Notes under the pieces: generated by a model
Database searches by the model: none
Seen by the model: only the letters and a program-made list of their open reading frames with translations
What the model was told of the DNA's origin: nothing
NCBI RefSeq assembly: GCF_964065165.1
Contig: NZ_OZ061553.1
Location: 1 to 54,373, forward strand
From: Levilactobacillus yonginensis
GTDB lineage: Bacteria > Bacillota > Bacilli > Lactobacillales > Lactobacillaceae
Length of the DNA: 54,373 nt
Reading direction: 5' to 3'
Program-made: the position numbers and the translations under genes
Part shown: piece after piece, positions 1-7,653 of the stretch
Numbering within the stretch: the first letter of the stretch is position 1
Layout: every line of letters starts with the position of its first letter

Positions 1-1524
1 ATGTACGATTTAAAGACGGTTCAGGCTGCACAAAGACTGGTATTACACGATTCACTACATACATATAAAGTTAAAAATAGTAGTTTTAATATTGCCGGAC
101 AAGTGATGGAAACCCCTACAAAGAAGGGGGCCATTGCGCTCTTCAGCAGTAAGGATTCCATGCAAAAAGCCCATGGTGTGGTTATCACCTCTTTTGAAGG
201 CCTGGAGGCCATTGCTGATCGGATGACTCACTGGACACCTAACACCTTTAACTGGCTGGGCTACACGCAGAACAGGGGGAGCGTTCGTGGTCACCGAGAA
301 GCTAACTTAGCTCAGATTAATACCTTGGTCGTTGATATTGATTTTGCTGACGCGCAAGAACGCGATGCTCGGGAGCGGGAAGTTTTGGGTGCGGTCACGG
401 TTGCCGACTTATTCATTCCCACGATGATTTTGCGGACTGCGAAGGGGTTCCATATCTACTACGTTTTTGATCAGCCTATGTTTTTACGGAAGAAGCGCGG
501 CCAGTTTCCAGTTTTGAAAGCGGCCCAGAAAATGTCTAGTTTTGTGCGGCAGTGGATTCAACAACGGGTTACTGGGGTCGATGTGGGCTGCAATAATTTT
601 GGCATTTTCCGAATTCCGCGTCAGGATAATCTGATTTTTTTTGATGCTAATATGTTGATCCAGGTGAGCGCTCTGATGAAGTGGTCACAGTATTATGCTG
701 CTCAAGTTCCCGTCACGGACCAAATGGGAGATCAGGTGATTTCATTGTCTTCTGATGAGGGCCGTCAGGTTGATCAAGCTTGGTTTAAAGCCTTATTGAA
801 AGTGACAACAGTCAAATCAGGTCAAGGTTTAGCCCGTCACAACACGGTTTTGACGTTAGCTTTAGCGATGTATCAGTCTAAAATTTCTCAGCAGCGTGCG
901 AGAGACGTGCTTGACGTCTTTAATTCAAATTTACATGACCCATTGGTCGATCGCGAAGTTGTACAGTGCGTCAGAGACGCTTATTCAGGTGACTATCGAG
1001 GGGCCGCACTGAGTTATGTTCAAGGACTATTGGATCAATGGGTGCCTAATTTTTCAGGTAAAGTCGTTGTGGGGATTGGCTGGCATAAATTTGCTAAGCC
1101 ACGTGCCGAACGGCAATACAGCCATGCCCATGAATGGCGTAACGATGTGCTTGCGTTGATTAATCGAATGGGTGGTTCTGCTGCTTCGGTAGCCATGTCA
1201 ACGCGTCAAATTCAAGCTGAGTTAGGGATTTCTCCGGCGAGTTTGAATCGGGTTATGAAGCAATTACAAGCAACTTCGCAATTGAAGCAGGTCCAGCGTG
1301 GTAACCAGCCGACTTTATTGACGACGGTGACCATGTTATTTAAGTCGGCTATGGTGAGCCGTCAGGCTCAAAGTCAAGCGTGGACTGGGTATTTAACCAC
1401 CCTAGTTCCTACTGTAGGACCAAATGGGTATGAGCCAACAGTTGGCACTTTAACTGAGATGCAAGCGGTGAGTGGTGATTCAGAGCCACCGTGGGAAATG
1501 GAGGCGAGGCGAAGGACGGGGTGA
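1..1524 (+). CDS. rep: Plasmid replication initiator, primase-like (RepA/RepB type)
   Basis: The 507-residue protein has the layout of plasmid initiators that carry a primase-polymerase-like N-terminal half. A conserved acidic patch (LVVDIDFAD, about residues 103-111) is followed by an ILRTAKGFHIYYVF segment (about 144-157) and a DVGCNNFGIFRIPR segment (about 195-208), as in archaeo-eukaryotic primase folds. A helical primase-C-terminal-like part follows, then a winged-helix-like C-terminus (TRQIQAELGISPASLNRVMKQL) suited to binding origin DNA. It should start replication by recognising the origin and perhaps laying primers. The ATG is at base 1 and its ribosome binding site is the AAAGGAGG at 54356-54363, so the window joins into a circle. 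The leader upstream (54183-54296) is hairpin-rich and probably controls copy number. The family call is from visible motifs; the exact Rep class is uncertain. Confidence 0.85.
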   Translation: MYDLKTVQAAQRLVLHDSLHTYKVKNSSFNIAGQVMETPTKKGAIALFSSKDSMQKAHGVVITSFEGLEAIADRMTHWTPNTFNWLGYTQNRGSVRGHREANLAQINTLVVDIDFADAQERDAREREVLGAVTVADLFIPTMILRTAKGFHIYYVFDQPMFLRKKRGQFPVLKAAQKMSSFVRQWIQQRVTGVDVGCNNFGIFRIPRQDNLIFFDANMLIQVSALMKWSQYYAAQVPVTDQMGDQVISLSSDEGRQVDQAWFKALLKVTTVKSGQGLARHNTVLTLALAMYQSKISQQRARDVLDVFNSNLHDPLVDREVVQCVRDAYSGDYRGAALSYVQGLLDQWVPNFSGKVVVGIGWHKFAKPRAERQYSHAHEWRNDVLALINRMGGSAASVAMSTRQIQAELGISPASLNRVMKQLQATSQLKQVQRGNQPTLLTTVTMLFKSAMVSRQAQSQAWTGYLTTLVPTVGPNGYEPTVGTLTEMQAVSGDSEPPWEMEARRRTG

Positions 1525-1628
1525 AAAGTGCTGCTATCAATTGCCATAGGTATATATCTAATATAGGCTTGTTGCTGTGTGAGGGTATTGCTACTTAGGG
1601 GTCTTGTGTGGGGACTCACAAAAATAGC

Positions 1629-1685
1629 TTGGCAAATTTTAGGAAGTGCGGTAAACTATAGTCAGCCAAAAGGGAACGTATGTTC
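1629..1685 (+). promoter_or_regulatory. Putative promoter with LexA-like (SOS) box
   Basis: TTGGCA (1629-1634), a 17-nt spacer and TAAACT (1652-1657) form a sigma-A-like promoter. Just downstream, GAACGTATGTTC (1674-1685) is a perfect match to the core GAAC-N4-GTTC of the Gram-positive LexA/DinR box; only the outermost C and G of the consensus differ. A repressor there would sit near the transcription start. No DNA-repair gene follows, only a small hydrophobic reading frame and an inverted repeat. Confidence 0.4.
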
Positions 1686-1690
1686 TTGAT

Positions 1691-1768
1691 ATGGCAAACT
1701 TAATAGTTTTATTATTTTTTGTGTCAGTATTGTCTGACTGTGCTATTTTAAAGTTGTATAGTAAATAG
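1691..1768 (+). CDS. Possible small hydrophobic peptide downstream of SOS-like box
   Basis: The reading frame encodes 25 residues beginning MANLIVLLFFVSVLSD and ending in KLYSK, that is, one short membrane-spanning stretch with a basic tail. This is the general shape of LexA-controlled membrane peptides such as TisB, but there is no detectable sequence match to any named family. It begins only 6 bases after the LexA-like box. The nearest purine-rich stretch (AAAAGGG, 1668-1674) is too far upstream to be a normal ribosome binding site, which argues against efficient translation. It is reported because of its position between a promoter/SOS box and the terminator at 2108-2145. It may equally be untranslated leader. 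Confidence 0.2.
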   Translation: MANLIVLLFFVSVLSDCAILKLYSK

Positions 1769-1826
1769 CACAGTGCCTGTTGATTTATTTATCAGGGCAC
1801 AAAAAAGAGGGACCAGCTCCCAAAGT

Positions 1827-1854
1827 CTTGTCAAGAACGCCAATTCTTGACAAG
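1827..1854. repeat. 11-bp perfect inverted repeat
   Basis: CTTGTCAAGAA (1827-1837) and TTCTTGACAAG (1844-1854) are perfect inverted arms with a 6-bp spacer. The repeat sits in the 700-bp region between rep and the DUF3102 gene. It could be an operator, a plasmid-origin structure or an RNA hairpin. An 82-codon open frame spans 1780-2028 but has no good ribosome binding site and is not called. Confidence 0.5.
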
Positions 1855-2107
1855 ATGGCGAAGTTGGTGCCGCATAACGTGATCAGACACGTTAGCGACC
1901 GTTGCCCTCCTGACACAGCCTGGCACGTCTTGGAAACGATAGGCCATGCCAAAACCATTATATCATTGCTAGGTCGTTCTTACGATACTCTTATTTACGA
2001 ATTCGAGAGAATACTGGTTGATGGTTAGTTTTAACGCGTGATTAACGGGTTAAGTGGGTTTGGTGGGTTCAATCAAAACAAGACAATACTGACGCTGTAC
2101 TTAAGTC

Positions 2108-2145
2108 GGGGGGTCTCACGCTAGCGCGTGGGGCCCCTCTTTTTG
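2108..2145 (+). terminator. Intrinsic terminator
   Basis: GGGGTCTCACGC and GCGTGGGGCCCC pair almost fully and are followed by TCTTTTTG. This ends the 1660-2108 transcript and isolates it from the 2219 operon. Confidence 0.65.
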
Positions 2146-2218
2146 TGTCCTGACAAGTAAATCAACGGCGCTTAGATAAATGGTTGTGGTTGTTGACTAG
2201 TTCAAGGAGGTAAAGGAC

Positions 2219-3187
2219 ATGGAGAATGCGGGAAGGCGTGATATTACGTCACAAGCTGAGGAAACGAGTGCAGTTGAGTTGAGCCATAATTTGACCACTG
2301 TGACGACGGAGATTAAGGCGTATCAATCAATTGGGGGCCAGGCAATTTTTGAAATTGGTCGGCGTTTGAAGTGGGTGAAAGAGAATGATTTGGCACATGG
2401 AGAGTACATGAAATGGCTTAAAGAATCAGTCAATATGAATCCGACTACAGCACAACGATTTGTAAAGATAGCATCTGAGCTTCCAAATCGGTACTCGAGT
2501 ACTGATTTGGGTTGGAAAGCTCTTTATGAGATTGCGACTATGCCGCCTGAAGAGCGCGACAACCCCCAACAACTTGATTCGGGTGAAACTAAGAAGCCTG
2601 ATGAGATGACGGTTCGCGAGTTACGGGAAACGAAGCGTAAATTGGCCGCGGCTTACTCTGAGAATATGGCGAATCAGACGTTGCTAACGCAAGCGGATAA
2701 GAAAGCTCAAAAGCTGCAAGCTCAAGTGACGAAGTTACAACAGCGTGATCCAGATATTAAACAAGTTGAGGTTGAACCAGCTGATTATCGAGATACGAAG
2801 GCTGATTTGAAAGCCGCTAATGAGAAGATTGCGGATTTACAAAAGTTGGTTGATGACGCTGTGGATGATCACAATCAACGGTTGGCTTATGAATTGGAAT
2901 TGGAAAAAGCTAAGGCTGATCAGGAAGAAATTAAGGCTGATCTGAACGATCTTGAGGTCAAACGGCAAAATATGTTGAAACAGAATGCGCAAATACGCGA
3001 AGTTCAGAAGATGGTCAAGTCGATTAATGAACTCCTAGATAATTTTGCGATGCTGCGGAACCGCCTTGATACGACAATGTTGCCCGATGAGAGTTCGTTG
3101 GTTCAAGGGCTGACAGAAATGGCCGATAAGTTGATTGAAAATGGGCAAGTTTTACATGACGATTTGGCTCATCCATACCGTGGTTAA
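2219..3187 (+). CDS. DUF3102 domain protein with long coiled coil
   Basis: The protein has 322 residues. The first ~125 residues match the pattern of DUF3102 proteins of phages and plasmids (AYQSIGGQAIFEIGRRLKWV, then EYMKWLKESVNMNPTTAQRFVKIAS), an all-helical region thought to bind DNA. From about residue 128 to 290 the sequence is rich in K, E, Q, A and L with heptad character, giving a long coiled coil likely to mediate oligomerisation. The ATG follows AAGGAGG by a normal distance. It is the first gene of a tightly packed operon running to 5566, with several ATGA/TAATG overlaps. The association with rep suggests a role in plasmid maintenance or replication; no enzymatic motif is visible. 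The precise function is unknown. Confidence 0.75.
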   Translation: MENAGRRDITSQAEETSAVELSHNLTTVTTEIKAYQSIGGQAIFEIGRRLKWVKENDLAHGEYMKWLKESVNMNPTTAQRFVKIASELPNRYSSTDLGWKALYEIATMPPEERDNPQQLDSGETKKPDEMTVRELRETKRKLAAAYSENMANQTLLTQADKKAQKLQAQVTKLQQRDPDIKQVEVEPADYRDTKADLKAANEKIADLQKLVDDAVDDHNQRLAYELELEKAKADQEEIKADLNDLEVKRQNMLKQNAQIREVQKMVKSINELLDNFAMLRNRLDTTMLPDESSLVQGLTEMADKLIENGQVLHDDLAHPYRG

Positions 3188-3224
3188 GGGCTTAATTCAG
3201 AAATCAGTGGAGGAGGAAAAGAAC

Positions 3225-3413
3225 ATGACATACGGCTTAATTGATATTGATGCGGGGACTCTTGTTGGTCAATTATTTGTGACTGAGGGTTTGGCTTTTC
3301 AGTGGTTGCGTCAGCACAAACTGGAAACCGGAGATCAAGATACTTATCGCATCGTGAGTTTGAAAGGGCAAGTGACGAGTATTTCACCACAATTATTGGA
3401 GGCATTGGCATGA
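3225..3413 (+). CDS. Small hypothetical protein (62 aa)
   Basis: A short acidic-to-neutral protein beginning MTYGLIDIDAGTLVGQLFV. AGGAGG at 3211-3216 fits the ATG at 3225 better than the more upstream ATG at 3135, which lies inside the DUF3102 gene. It overlaps the next gene by ATGA, indicating translational coupling. I recognise no domain. Its position between the DUF3102 and SSB-like genes suggests it belongs to the same plasmid maintenance operon. Confidence 0.65.
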   Translation: MTYGLIDIDAGTLVGQLFVTEGLAFQWLRQHKLETGDQDTYRIVSLKGQVTSISPQLLEALA

Positions 3414-4051
3414 GTGATTTGGAAAATAAGCCGGCAACTTGGGTGGTTGTGCAGCTGTTTAGTTTAGATCAGGCGGACGATCCAATGGTTTGTCGCGTGG
3501 TGTTAGATCGATCAGATCATTTATTGTCACGTGATGGGGTGTTGGTAGCTGTTCCGGGTGTCCCCGTGCTCTTGGCAGGGGTGGTGATTGATAGTGCCTC
3601 TAATGACCAAATTAACAAGGTGAAAGGACAAATTAAGGCAACTGAGTTACCCATTATTGTGCAGCGAATTCCATTGGCTTTATCAAAAGTTCGGTTACGG
3701 GTAGCTGAAGGGTTACGGTATTTGATTCGAGACGTGGGAACAGTTCCCCACGTTGACCGTCGGGTCAATCGACTGGAATTAACCGGAACGGTGGTCACAA
3801 AACCAATTTTTGAACCTAAGAATAAAGCCCGATTTACGGCCAGATTTGACTTACAGATTGGGACTCAAAAACAGGTCGTTTGTTTGATTCACGGCCAATT
3901 AAATGAGCCGCTCTATCGGACAGTTAACGCCCTTGAATCTGGGCAGACGGTAGGCATAACGGGTCATCTTGGTAGTCATCAAGGCAGTCTGGTAGTGGTG
4001 ATTTCGCAGTTGGATGTGTTAGCGACGGGGCTAACCTCGGAGGTGGACTAA
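3410..4051 (+). CDS. OB-fold single-stranded DNA-binding-like protein
   Basis: The start is the ATG at 3410 (MSDLENKPATW), overlapping the preceding stop as ATGA; the open frame extends further upstream but without a start site of equal quality. The product has 213 residues. Residues ~125-205 have the pattern of an SSB OB-fold: VNRLELTGTVVTKP, then RFTARFDLQIG, a strand, LYRTVNALESGQTVGITGHLG and a final VVVISQLDVL. The N-terminal ~120 residues are unusual for SSB and may be a second, degenerate OB fold. There is no acidic SSB C-terminal tip, although the end is acidic (SEVD). Next to rep, a role in handling single-stranded DNA during replication or transfer is likely. The call rests on pattern, not on a database match. 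Confidence 0.6.
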   Translation: MSDLENKPATWVVVQLFSLDQADDPMVCRVVLDRSDHLLSRDGVLVAVPGVPVLLAGVVIDSASNDQINKVKGQIKATELPIIVQRIPLALSKVRLRVAEGLRYLIRDVGTVPHVDRRVNRLELTGTVVTKPIFEPKNKARFTARFDLQIGTQKQVVCLIHGQLNEPLYRTVNALESGQTVGITGHLGSHQGSLVVVISQLDVLATGLTSEVD

Positions 4052-4284
4052 TGGCAGTTAATCAGTCAGGAGACAAGTTTGTTACTCTCGAAAAGCTACC
4101 AGATCGATCTCATTTTCAACGGCGACGGGGGGGACGAACAACGAGAAAATTACCCTCTACAACCACATTCGATCAAACCCGTAAGCACTTTGGTTGGTTT
4201 TGGGACGGAGTGGCTGATCAAATTTTGATTTTGATTATTCTAATGGTGTTGGTAGAAGTGGTCCATACAGTAATGGAGAAGTGA
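4051..4284 (+). CDS. Small single-pass membrane protein
   Basis: A 77-residue protein coupled to the previous gene by TAATG overlap. Residues 1-50 are polar and very basic (HFQRRRGGRTTRKL). Residues ~54-72 (VADQILILIILMVLVEVVH) form one membrane segment, so the basic part should lie in the cytoplasm. No family is recognised. The following gene starts 3 nt after its stop region, so it is part of the same operon. A membrane tether for the plasmid maintenance or transfer apparatus is a reasonable guess only. Confidence 0.65.
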   Translation: MAVNQSGDKFVTLEKLPDRSHFQRRRGGRTTRKLPSTTTFDQTRKHFGWFWDGVADQILILIILMVLVEVVHTVMEK

Positions 4285-4286
4285 GC

Positions 4287-4640
4287 ATGAAAAAAAGCAG
4301 ATTAAAGCGCTGGCAAGTCGTGACGTTGATTGCAGGTAGTGTAATCGTGATGGGATTTTTGACGGGGATTTTGGTGAGAAATCGAGTGGAGAATAAAGAG
4401 TATGTTGAATCGTCACCCGTTACCATTCAACGCACGTTATCGCGTAAGACCAGTCGAAGAATTGTGTTGTTATTTTATCGGCCGGGTTGTCGTTATTGTC
4501 AGCAAATTAAGCGTCAGGTAAACCGCAATGAGGCCCAAGTGAAGTCAAGTAGGCAGAAAGAAACGGGTGTTTTTTTGAAAGTTCGAACGACTAATCCAGC
4601 CAAAATTGATCAATTGATGTTAAGAGGTGACGCTAAATGA
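4287..4640 (+). CDS. Membrane-anchored thioredoxin-like protein (CxxC)
   Basis: The protein has 117 residues from ATG 4287, which has GGAG 8 nt upstream; the GTG at 4281 is too close to that site. After a basic N-terminus a membrane segment (VVTLIAGSVIVMGFLTGILV) anchors the protein with the rest outside. The external part has RIVLLFYRPGCRYCQQIKRQV, a thioredoxin-fold beta strand followed by a CRYC redox motif. The domain is short, with no clear cis-proline segment, so it is a minimal or partial thioredoxin fold. Thioredoxin-like proteins occur in Gram-positive conjugation regions, which fits the operon position, but the substrate is unknown. It overlaps the next gene by ATGA. Confidence 0.65.
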   Translation: MKKSRLKRWQVVTLIAGSVIVMGFLTGILVRNRVENKEYVESSPVTIQRTLSRKTSRRIVLLFYRPGCRYCQQIKRQVNRNEAQVKSSRQKETGVFLKVRTTNPAKIDQLMLRGDAK

Positions 4641-5566
4641 GGCGACTAAAAGAGCTGTGGTTCTGGTGGCGTGAATCAGCACGTCGTCGCAGGATTATTG
4701 GTTTGGGCCTTTTTATATTGATCTGTGGGGGGTTACTCGGCAGTATCAAGTTTGCACCAACGTTTGCCAATGTTGATGAGACACCATTGAATTCCGCGGT
4801 TAGTTTTTCGACTTCAAATACTGGTGATAGTGATGATAGTAGTGGCCCTGGTGTTGCACTGACAGCGCGTCAATATAGTTCGAAAACGCAGCGCTTAGTG
4901 ATGCAATTTCATATTACGGGGGACAATGACGATGCCACAGAGGCTTCAATATTACCTAGTGATTTAGATTGGTATATTAAAACGGTGGGACAAGAAAGTG
5001 CCAGTTATCAAGTGGTGCCAACGACCACGAATCATTATGTTTTGATTGTCGACCATCTGGATGATAACTTCGGTGCCATTCAAATTACGGTGGAGAATCG
5101 AGATAAAACGGTGGGCGCTAATGGTAAGATCACCAAGGGTGGATCAGCGCAGTTAGTGCTAAAAAATCATCCAAGTTTGGACAATCATAACTTAGAGAAG
5201 TTGAGCGCTAAGCAGTATGCGATAACGGCAATCAACAAAGAAATTGAAAAGCAACAACAAAAAATCAAGCAAAATAAACAAGTGATTCAAGTCGCTCAAG
5301 CCGCCATTAAAACCGATAATCAAAAGATCACCATGCGACAAAAGGACTTAAAATATGAAACAGATTCACAGCGGCAAGACACGTTGAGCGGCATTTCAGA
5401 TATTCGTAGTGACCAGGATACGCAACGGACGAATATTAGTGAAGCCCAAAAAGATATTGAAAAACGGCAAACTGAAATTGCCTATATGCAGAAGAAACAA
5501 ACGGCAATTAATGACGGTAGTTACCAGCTACCAAAACCCGGAAAGACTCAGATTTATCAGAAGTAA
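4637..5566 (+). CDS. Membrane-anchored extracellular coiled-coil protein
   Basis: The protein has 309 residues. A basic N-terminus (RRLKELWFWWRESARRRR) precedes one hydrophobic segment (IIGLGLFILICGGLLGSI, about residues 20-37), so the rest should be outside the cell. Residues ~60-180 look like a beta-rich domain. Residues ~195-290 are a strongly charged coiled coil full of K, Q, D and E (EKQQQKIKQNKQVIQ). It is the last gene of the 2219-5566 operon and overlaps the thioredoxin-like gene. No family is recognised; surface contact or cell-envelope attachment during transfer is possible. Low-complexity stretches mean that remote similarity should be read with care. Confidence 0.6.
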   Translation: MRRLKELWFWWRESARRRRIIGLGLFILICGGLLGSIKFAPTFANVDETPLNSAVSFSTSNTGDSDDSSGPGVALTARQYSSKTQRLVMQFHITGDNDDATEASILPSDLDWYIKTVGQESASYQVVPTTTNHYVLIVDHLDDNFGAIQITVENRDKTVGANGKITKGGSAQLVLKNHPSLDNHNLEKLSAKQYAITAINKEIEKQQQKIKQNKQVIQVAQAAIKTDNQKITMRQKDLKYETDSQRQDTLSGISDIRSDQDTQRTNISEAQKDIEKRQTEIAYMQKKQTAINDGSYQLPKPGKTQIYQK

Positions 5567-5612
5567 GTGCCTCTTTTTTTAATTTTGTCGGGTGATTTTT
5601 TGATTTGTCGGT

Positions 5613-5692
5613 GTTAGTCAGTTTCCAATTTAGGTTACTTTTTTGTTAGTCAGTTTCCAATTTAAGGACAAAAAGCATATTTAGTTTCCAAT
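5613..5692. repeat. Direct repeats GTTAGTCAGTTTCCAATTTA
   Basis: The 20-mer occurs perfectly at 5613-5632 and 5645-5664 (32-bp period), with a third partial copy (TAGTTTCCAAT) at 5682-5692. The repeats lie just before the stem-loops at 5722-5755 and the RHH gene, so they may be binding sites for that protein or part of a transfer origin. Confidence 0.7.
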
Positions 5693-5721
5693 AATGAGCA
5701 ATCGCAGCAAGCCCGCTGAGC

Positions 5722-5755
5722 GCCGACACTGTCGGCCTAGCACCGTAGGTGCTAG
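5722..5755. other. Two adjacent stem-loops, candidate transfer origin or RHH operator region
   Basis: GCCGAC-act-GTCGGC (5722-5736) is followed directly by CTAGCACC-gta-GGTGCTAG (5737-5755). With the repeats at 5613-5692 and a ribbon-helix-helix gene 135 bp downstream, the arrangement is typical of a mobilization region. No nic consensus is recognised here, unlike at 16683-16718. Confidence 0.45.
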
Positions 5756-5890
5756 CAGCTCCCCTTATCCTGTTGTCTTTTTGAACCGGGGGTTGAGTGG
5801 GTTCTGACAGATGTAGAAAGTTGGATTAAAAATTGAGTCGTTTGCCAGCTTAAAATAGCGGCACATTTCATATCGAAAGGAGCGGGTTAA

Positions 5891-6244
5891 ATGAGTCAGC
5901 AAACACCACTTTACATTCGCGGATTAACAGAAAAAGAGTTAGCGGATCTCCAAAGTTTTGCGAAGGAACGGGGGTATGCAGATCGGTCAGCGTATTGTCG
6001 ACAGTTGTTGCGTGACGCGTTACAACAAGAATATGTTGAAAGCTATGCGGCACCGTTAGAAAAATCGATGCAGGATCAGCGAGAAGCGGAGTTAAAAATG
6101 TTAATGGCTTTTAGAACCTATGCCGAAACCAATAACGAAGCAGTGGCGAGCAATGGAAAACTAGCCGAAAAAGTTTCACGCTTATTGGTAGATTGTAAAA
6201 TTAATCCGAACGCTGTTCGGACAAAAAAGATCAGCTTCCTATAA
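5891..6244 (+). CDS. Ribbon-helix-helix relaxosome-type protein, C-terminus replaced by IS30 DNA
   Basis: The N-terminus (PLYIRGLTEKELADLQSFAKERGYADRSAYCRQLLRDAL) is a typical MetJ/Arc-type ribbon-helix-helix domain: one beta strand then two helices. MobC-like relaxosome proteins and partition repressors have this form. Residues 50-98 are helical. The native sequence stops at about residue 98 (KVSRLL). From 6187 on the DNA is the end of an IS30-family element, so the last ~18 residues (DCKINPNAVRTKKISFL) are not original. The ribosome binding site is GAAAGGAG at 5875-5882. Together with the hairpins and repeats upstream this is probably a damaged mobilization locus. It may still bind DNA because the RHH domain is intact. 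Confidence 0.65.
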   Translation: MSQQTPLYIRGLTEKELADLQSFAKERGYADRSAYCRQLLRDALQQEYVESYAAPLEKSMQDQREAELKMLMAFRTYAETNNEAVASNGKLAEKVSRLLVDCKINPNAVRTKKISFL

Positions 6245-6288
6245 AATGATGTTTACCACAAACACATCTTTTAGGAGCTGATCTTTTG
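6187..6288 (+). mobile_element. IS30-family element, left-end fragment
   Basis: The sequence from GGTAGATTGTAAAATTAATC to the TTG start of a transposase is nearly identical to 39968-40068, where the transposase continues. Here the element is cut within its start codon by the left end of an ISL3-family element at 6289. Confidence 0.8.
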
Positions 6289-6434
6289 GGAAGTTTGTCA
6301 AATGGTGTTGAAGGATAGTTTCTATCCTTTGGAGATCTCCTCGTGTGGGAGATCTTTTTTGTTGTTTTATTAGGGACTGTCTGAAAACTTAAAATTCAGG
6401 TACAATCTGAGGAAAAACGAATCGAGGCATTCCG

Positions 6435-6845
6435 ATGACAACACCTAAACGATACGAACTGGAAGATGCTCAGTGGGACCGAATCAAAGGATACTTCCCG
6501 CCATACCGGACTGGCCGTCCATCAAGCCTAGACAACCGTACCGCCCTCAACGCTATCCTCTGGCTCATGCGCAGCGGGGCTCCTTGGCGTGATCTACCTG
6601 AACGCTATGGCTCTTGGAAAACGGTGTATAGTCGCTTCCGAGCCTGGGTAAGTTCAGGCTTGTTCGAACAGGTTTTTCTCGAATTGATTGACGATCCCGA
6701 CATGGAAAACTTGAGCTTAGATTCAACGATCGTTCGAGCGCATCAAAAGGCCACTGGGGCAAAAAAACGCCGAATGTATGGTCGAAAATCAAGCTATTGG
6801 ACTAAGTCGAGGTGGCCGAACGACCAAGATTCACGCACTCGTTGA
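6435..6845 (+). CDS. IS5-family transposase, first reading frame (OrfA)
   Basis: The first part of a split transposase: an N-terminal IS5 domain (YELEDAQWDRIKGYFPP, then NAILWLMRSGAPWRDLPERYG) and the first catalytic Asp (LSLDSTIVRAH). The second frame (6778-7209) overlaps it. A run of seven A at about 6760-6767 (ggggcAAAAAAAcgcc) is a typical slippery site, so a programmed frameshift should give the full enzyme. Transposases of the IS427 group are usually made this way. The same gene is present at 15565-15975 with an identical protein. Confidence 0.85.
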   Translation: MTTPKRYELEDAQWDRIKGYFPPYRTGRPSSLDNRTALNAILWLMRSGAPWRDLPERYGSWKTVYSRFRAWVSSGLFEQVFLELIDDPDMENLSLDSTIVRAHQKATGAKKRRMYGRKSSYWTKSRWPNDQDSRTR

Positions 6846-7209
6846 CGGATTAGGGAATCCCTTGGGTTTTCGCCTAACAGGTGGTCAAGTACATGATAGC
6901 CAAGTTGCCAGTGAGTTGCTGGAAGGCTTCGATATTTCTCAATCAAATATTATCGCGGATAAAGCCTATAGCACCGCGAAACTTCGCCAGTATATTGAAG
7001 ATAAAGCAGGCGTCTATACCATTCCGCCAAAGGAAAATACCAAAGACAAGTGGACCTGTGATTACCACGTTTATTGTGAGCGCCATTTGATTGAGAACTT
7101 CTTCAATCAGTTGAAGAACTTTCGTAGGATTGCAACGCGTTATGATAAGCTCGCTCATGTTTATCTGGCTACGGTCTACATTGCCTCAATTTGCATCTTA
7201 CTTAAGTAG
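6778..7209 (+). CDS. IS5-family transposase, second reading frame (OrfB)
   Basis: The C-terminal part of the transposase, with the second catalytic Asp (IIADKAYST) and the catalytic Glu (CERHLIENFFNQLKNFRRIATRYDK). It is expected to be expressed as a fusion with the upstream frame through frameshifting at the A7 run, not from the ATG at 6778. It ends 15 bp before the right inverted repeat, the normal layout for this IS group. The protein is identical in the inverted copy at 15201-15632, which argues that the two copies are recent. Confidence 0.85.
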   Translation: MVENQAIGLSRGGRTTKIHALVDGLGNPLGFRLTGGQVHDSQVASELLEGFDISQSNIIADKAYSTAKLRQYIEDKAGVYTIPPKENTKDKWTCDYHVYCERHLIENFFNQLKNFRRIATRYDKLAHVYLATVYIASICILLK

Positions 7210-7223
7210 TTTTCAGACGGACC

Positions 7224-7653
7224 CTAGGCAATCAGCTGGTAGACGCGTGTGAACATATTGGCCTGATTGGAGAAGCCATAACAAGCACGTTTGAGCTCCT
7301 TGATCTTACGGTTGATGCCCTCTATCGGTCCGTTAGAGTAGGACGATTTGGCGGCGTTAATTACGCCATTAAGATTCTTTCGTAGGGTATGCATGGCCGT
7401 ATCTAGGGGCGTGCCGTTAGGCTGATAGTTAGTGATGATATTCTTGAGTTCATCAGCGTGACGCCCCATCAAAGCATCGTGGAGATCGATGTAGGTTTCA
7501 TAAGCTGTTTTGAAGGCCGGAAACGTATCGGTTCCAATATCAATAGCGTTCTGTTCGGTCGAGTACTCATTCAGGCCGAAGAGGTAGCGGCTCTTTTGTG
7601 CGTCAGGGTTGGCCTTGTGGAATAGGCGCCATAGTGATTTCAGTACTTTATAT
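7224..7653 (-). pseudogene. ISL3-family transposase, C-terminal fragment
   Basis: The frame encodes the tail of an ISL3 transposase ([20 protein letters not shown], ending FTRVYQLIA), with the characteristic SNGPIEGINRKIKELKRACYGF motif that holds the catalytic Glu. The 5' part is cut off at 7654 by an ISS1-like IS6 element, so the gene is dead. The first base of its stop codon comes from the IS5 element inserted beside it. Confidence 0.85.

Larger units (their letters stand above)
6373..7224 (+). mobile_element. IS5-family (IS427-group) element, copy A
   Basis: The 852-bp element has ends GGGACTGTCTGAAAACT and, inverted, GGGTCCGTCTGAAAACT. TA flanks both sides (6371-6372 and 7225-7226), as expected for this group. 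An apparently identical copy lies inverted at 15186-16037. Confidence 0.9.
6289..7653 (-). mobile_element. ISL3-family element, truncated and interrupted by IS5
   Basis: The left end (GGAAGTTTGTCAAATGGTGT, 6289 on) and the transposase tail (7224-7653) match the fuller copy at 10021-11562. An IS5-family element sits at 6373-7224, and about 93 bp of ISL3 sequence present in the other copy is missing at that point. The rest of the element is lost beyond the ISS1-like element that begins at 7654. Confidence 0.8.

Noticed and set aside
1780..2028. 82-codon open frame downstream of rep
   Set aside because: No ribosome binding site, no family resemblance, and it runs across an 11-bp inverted repeat; more likely an untranslated structured region.
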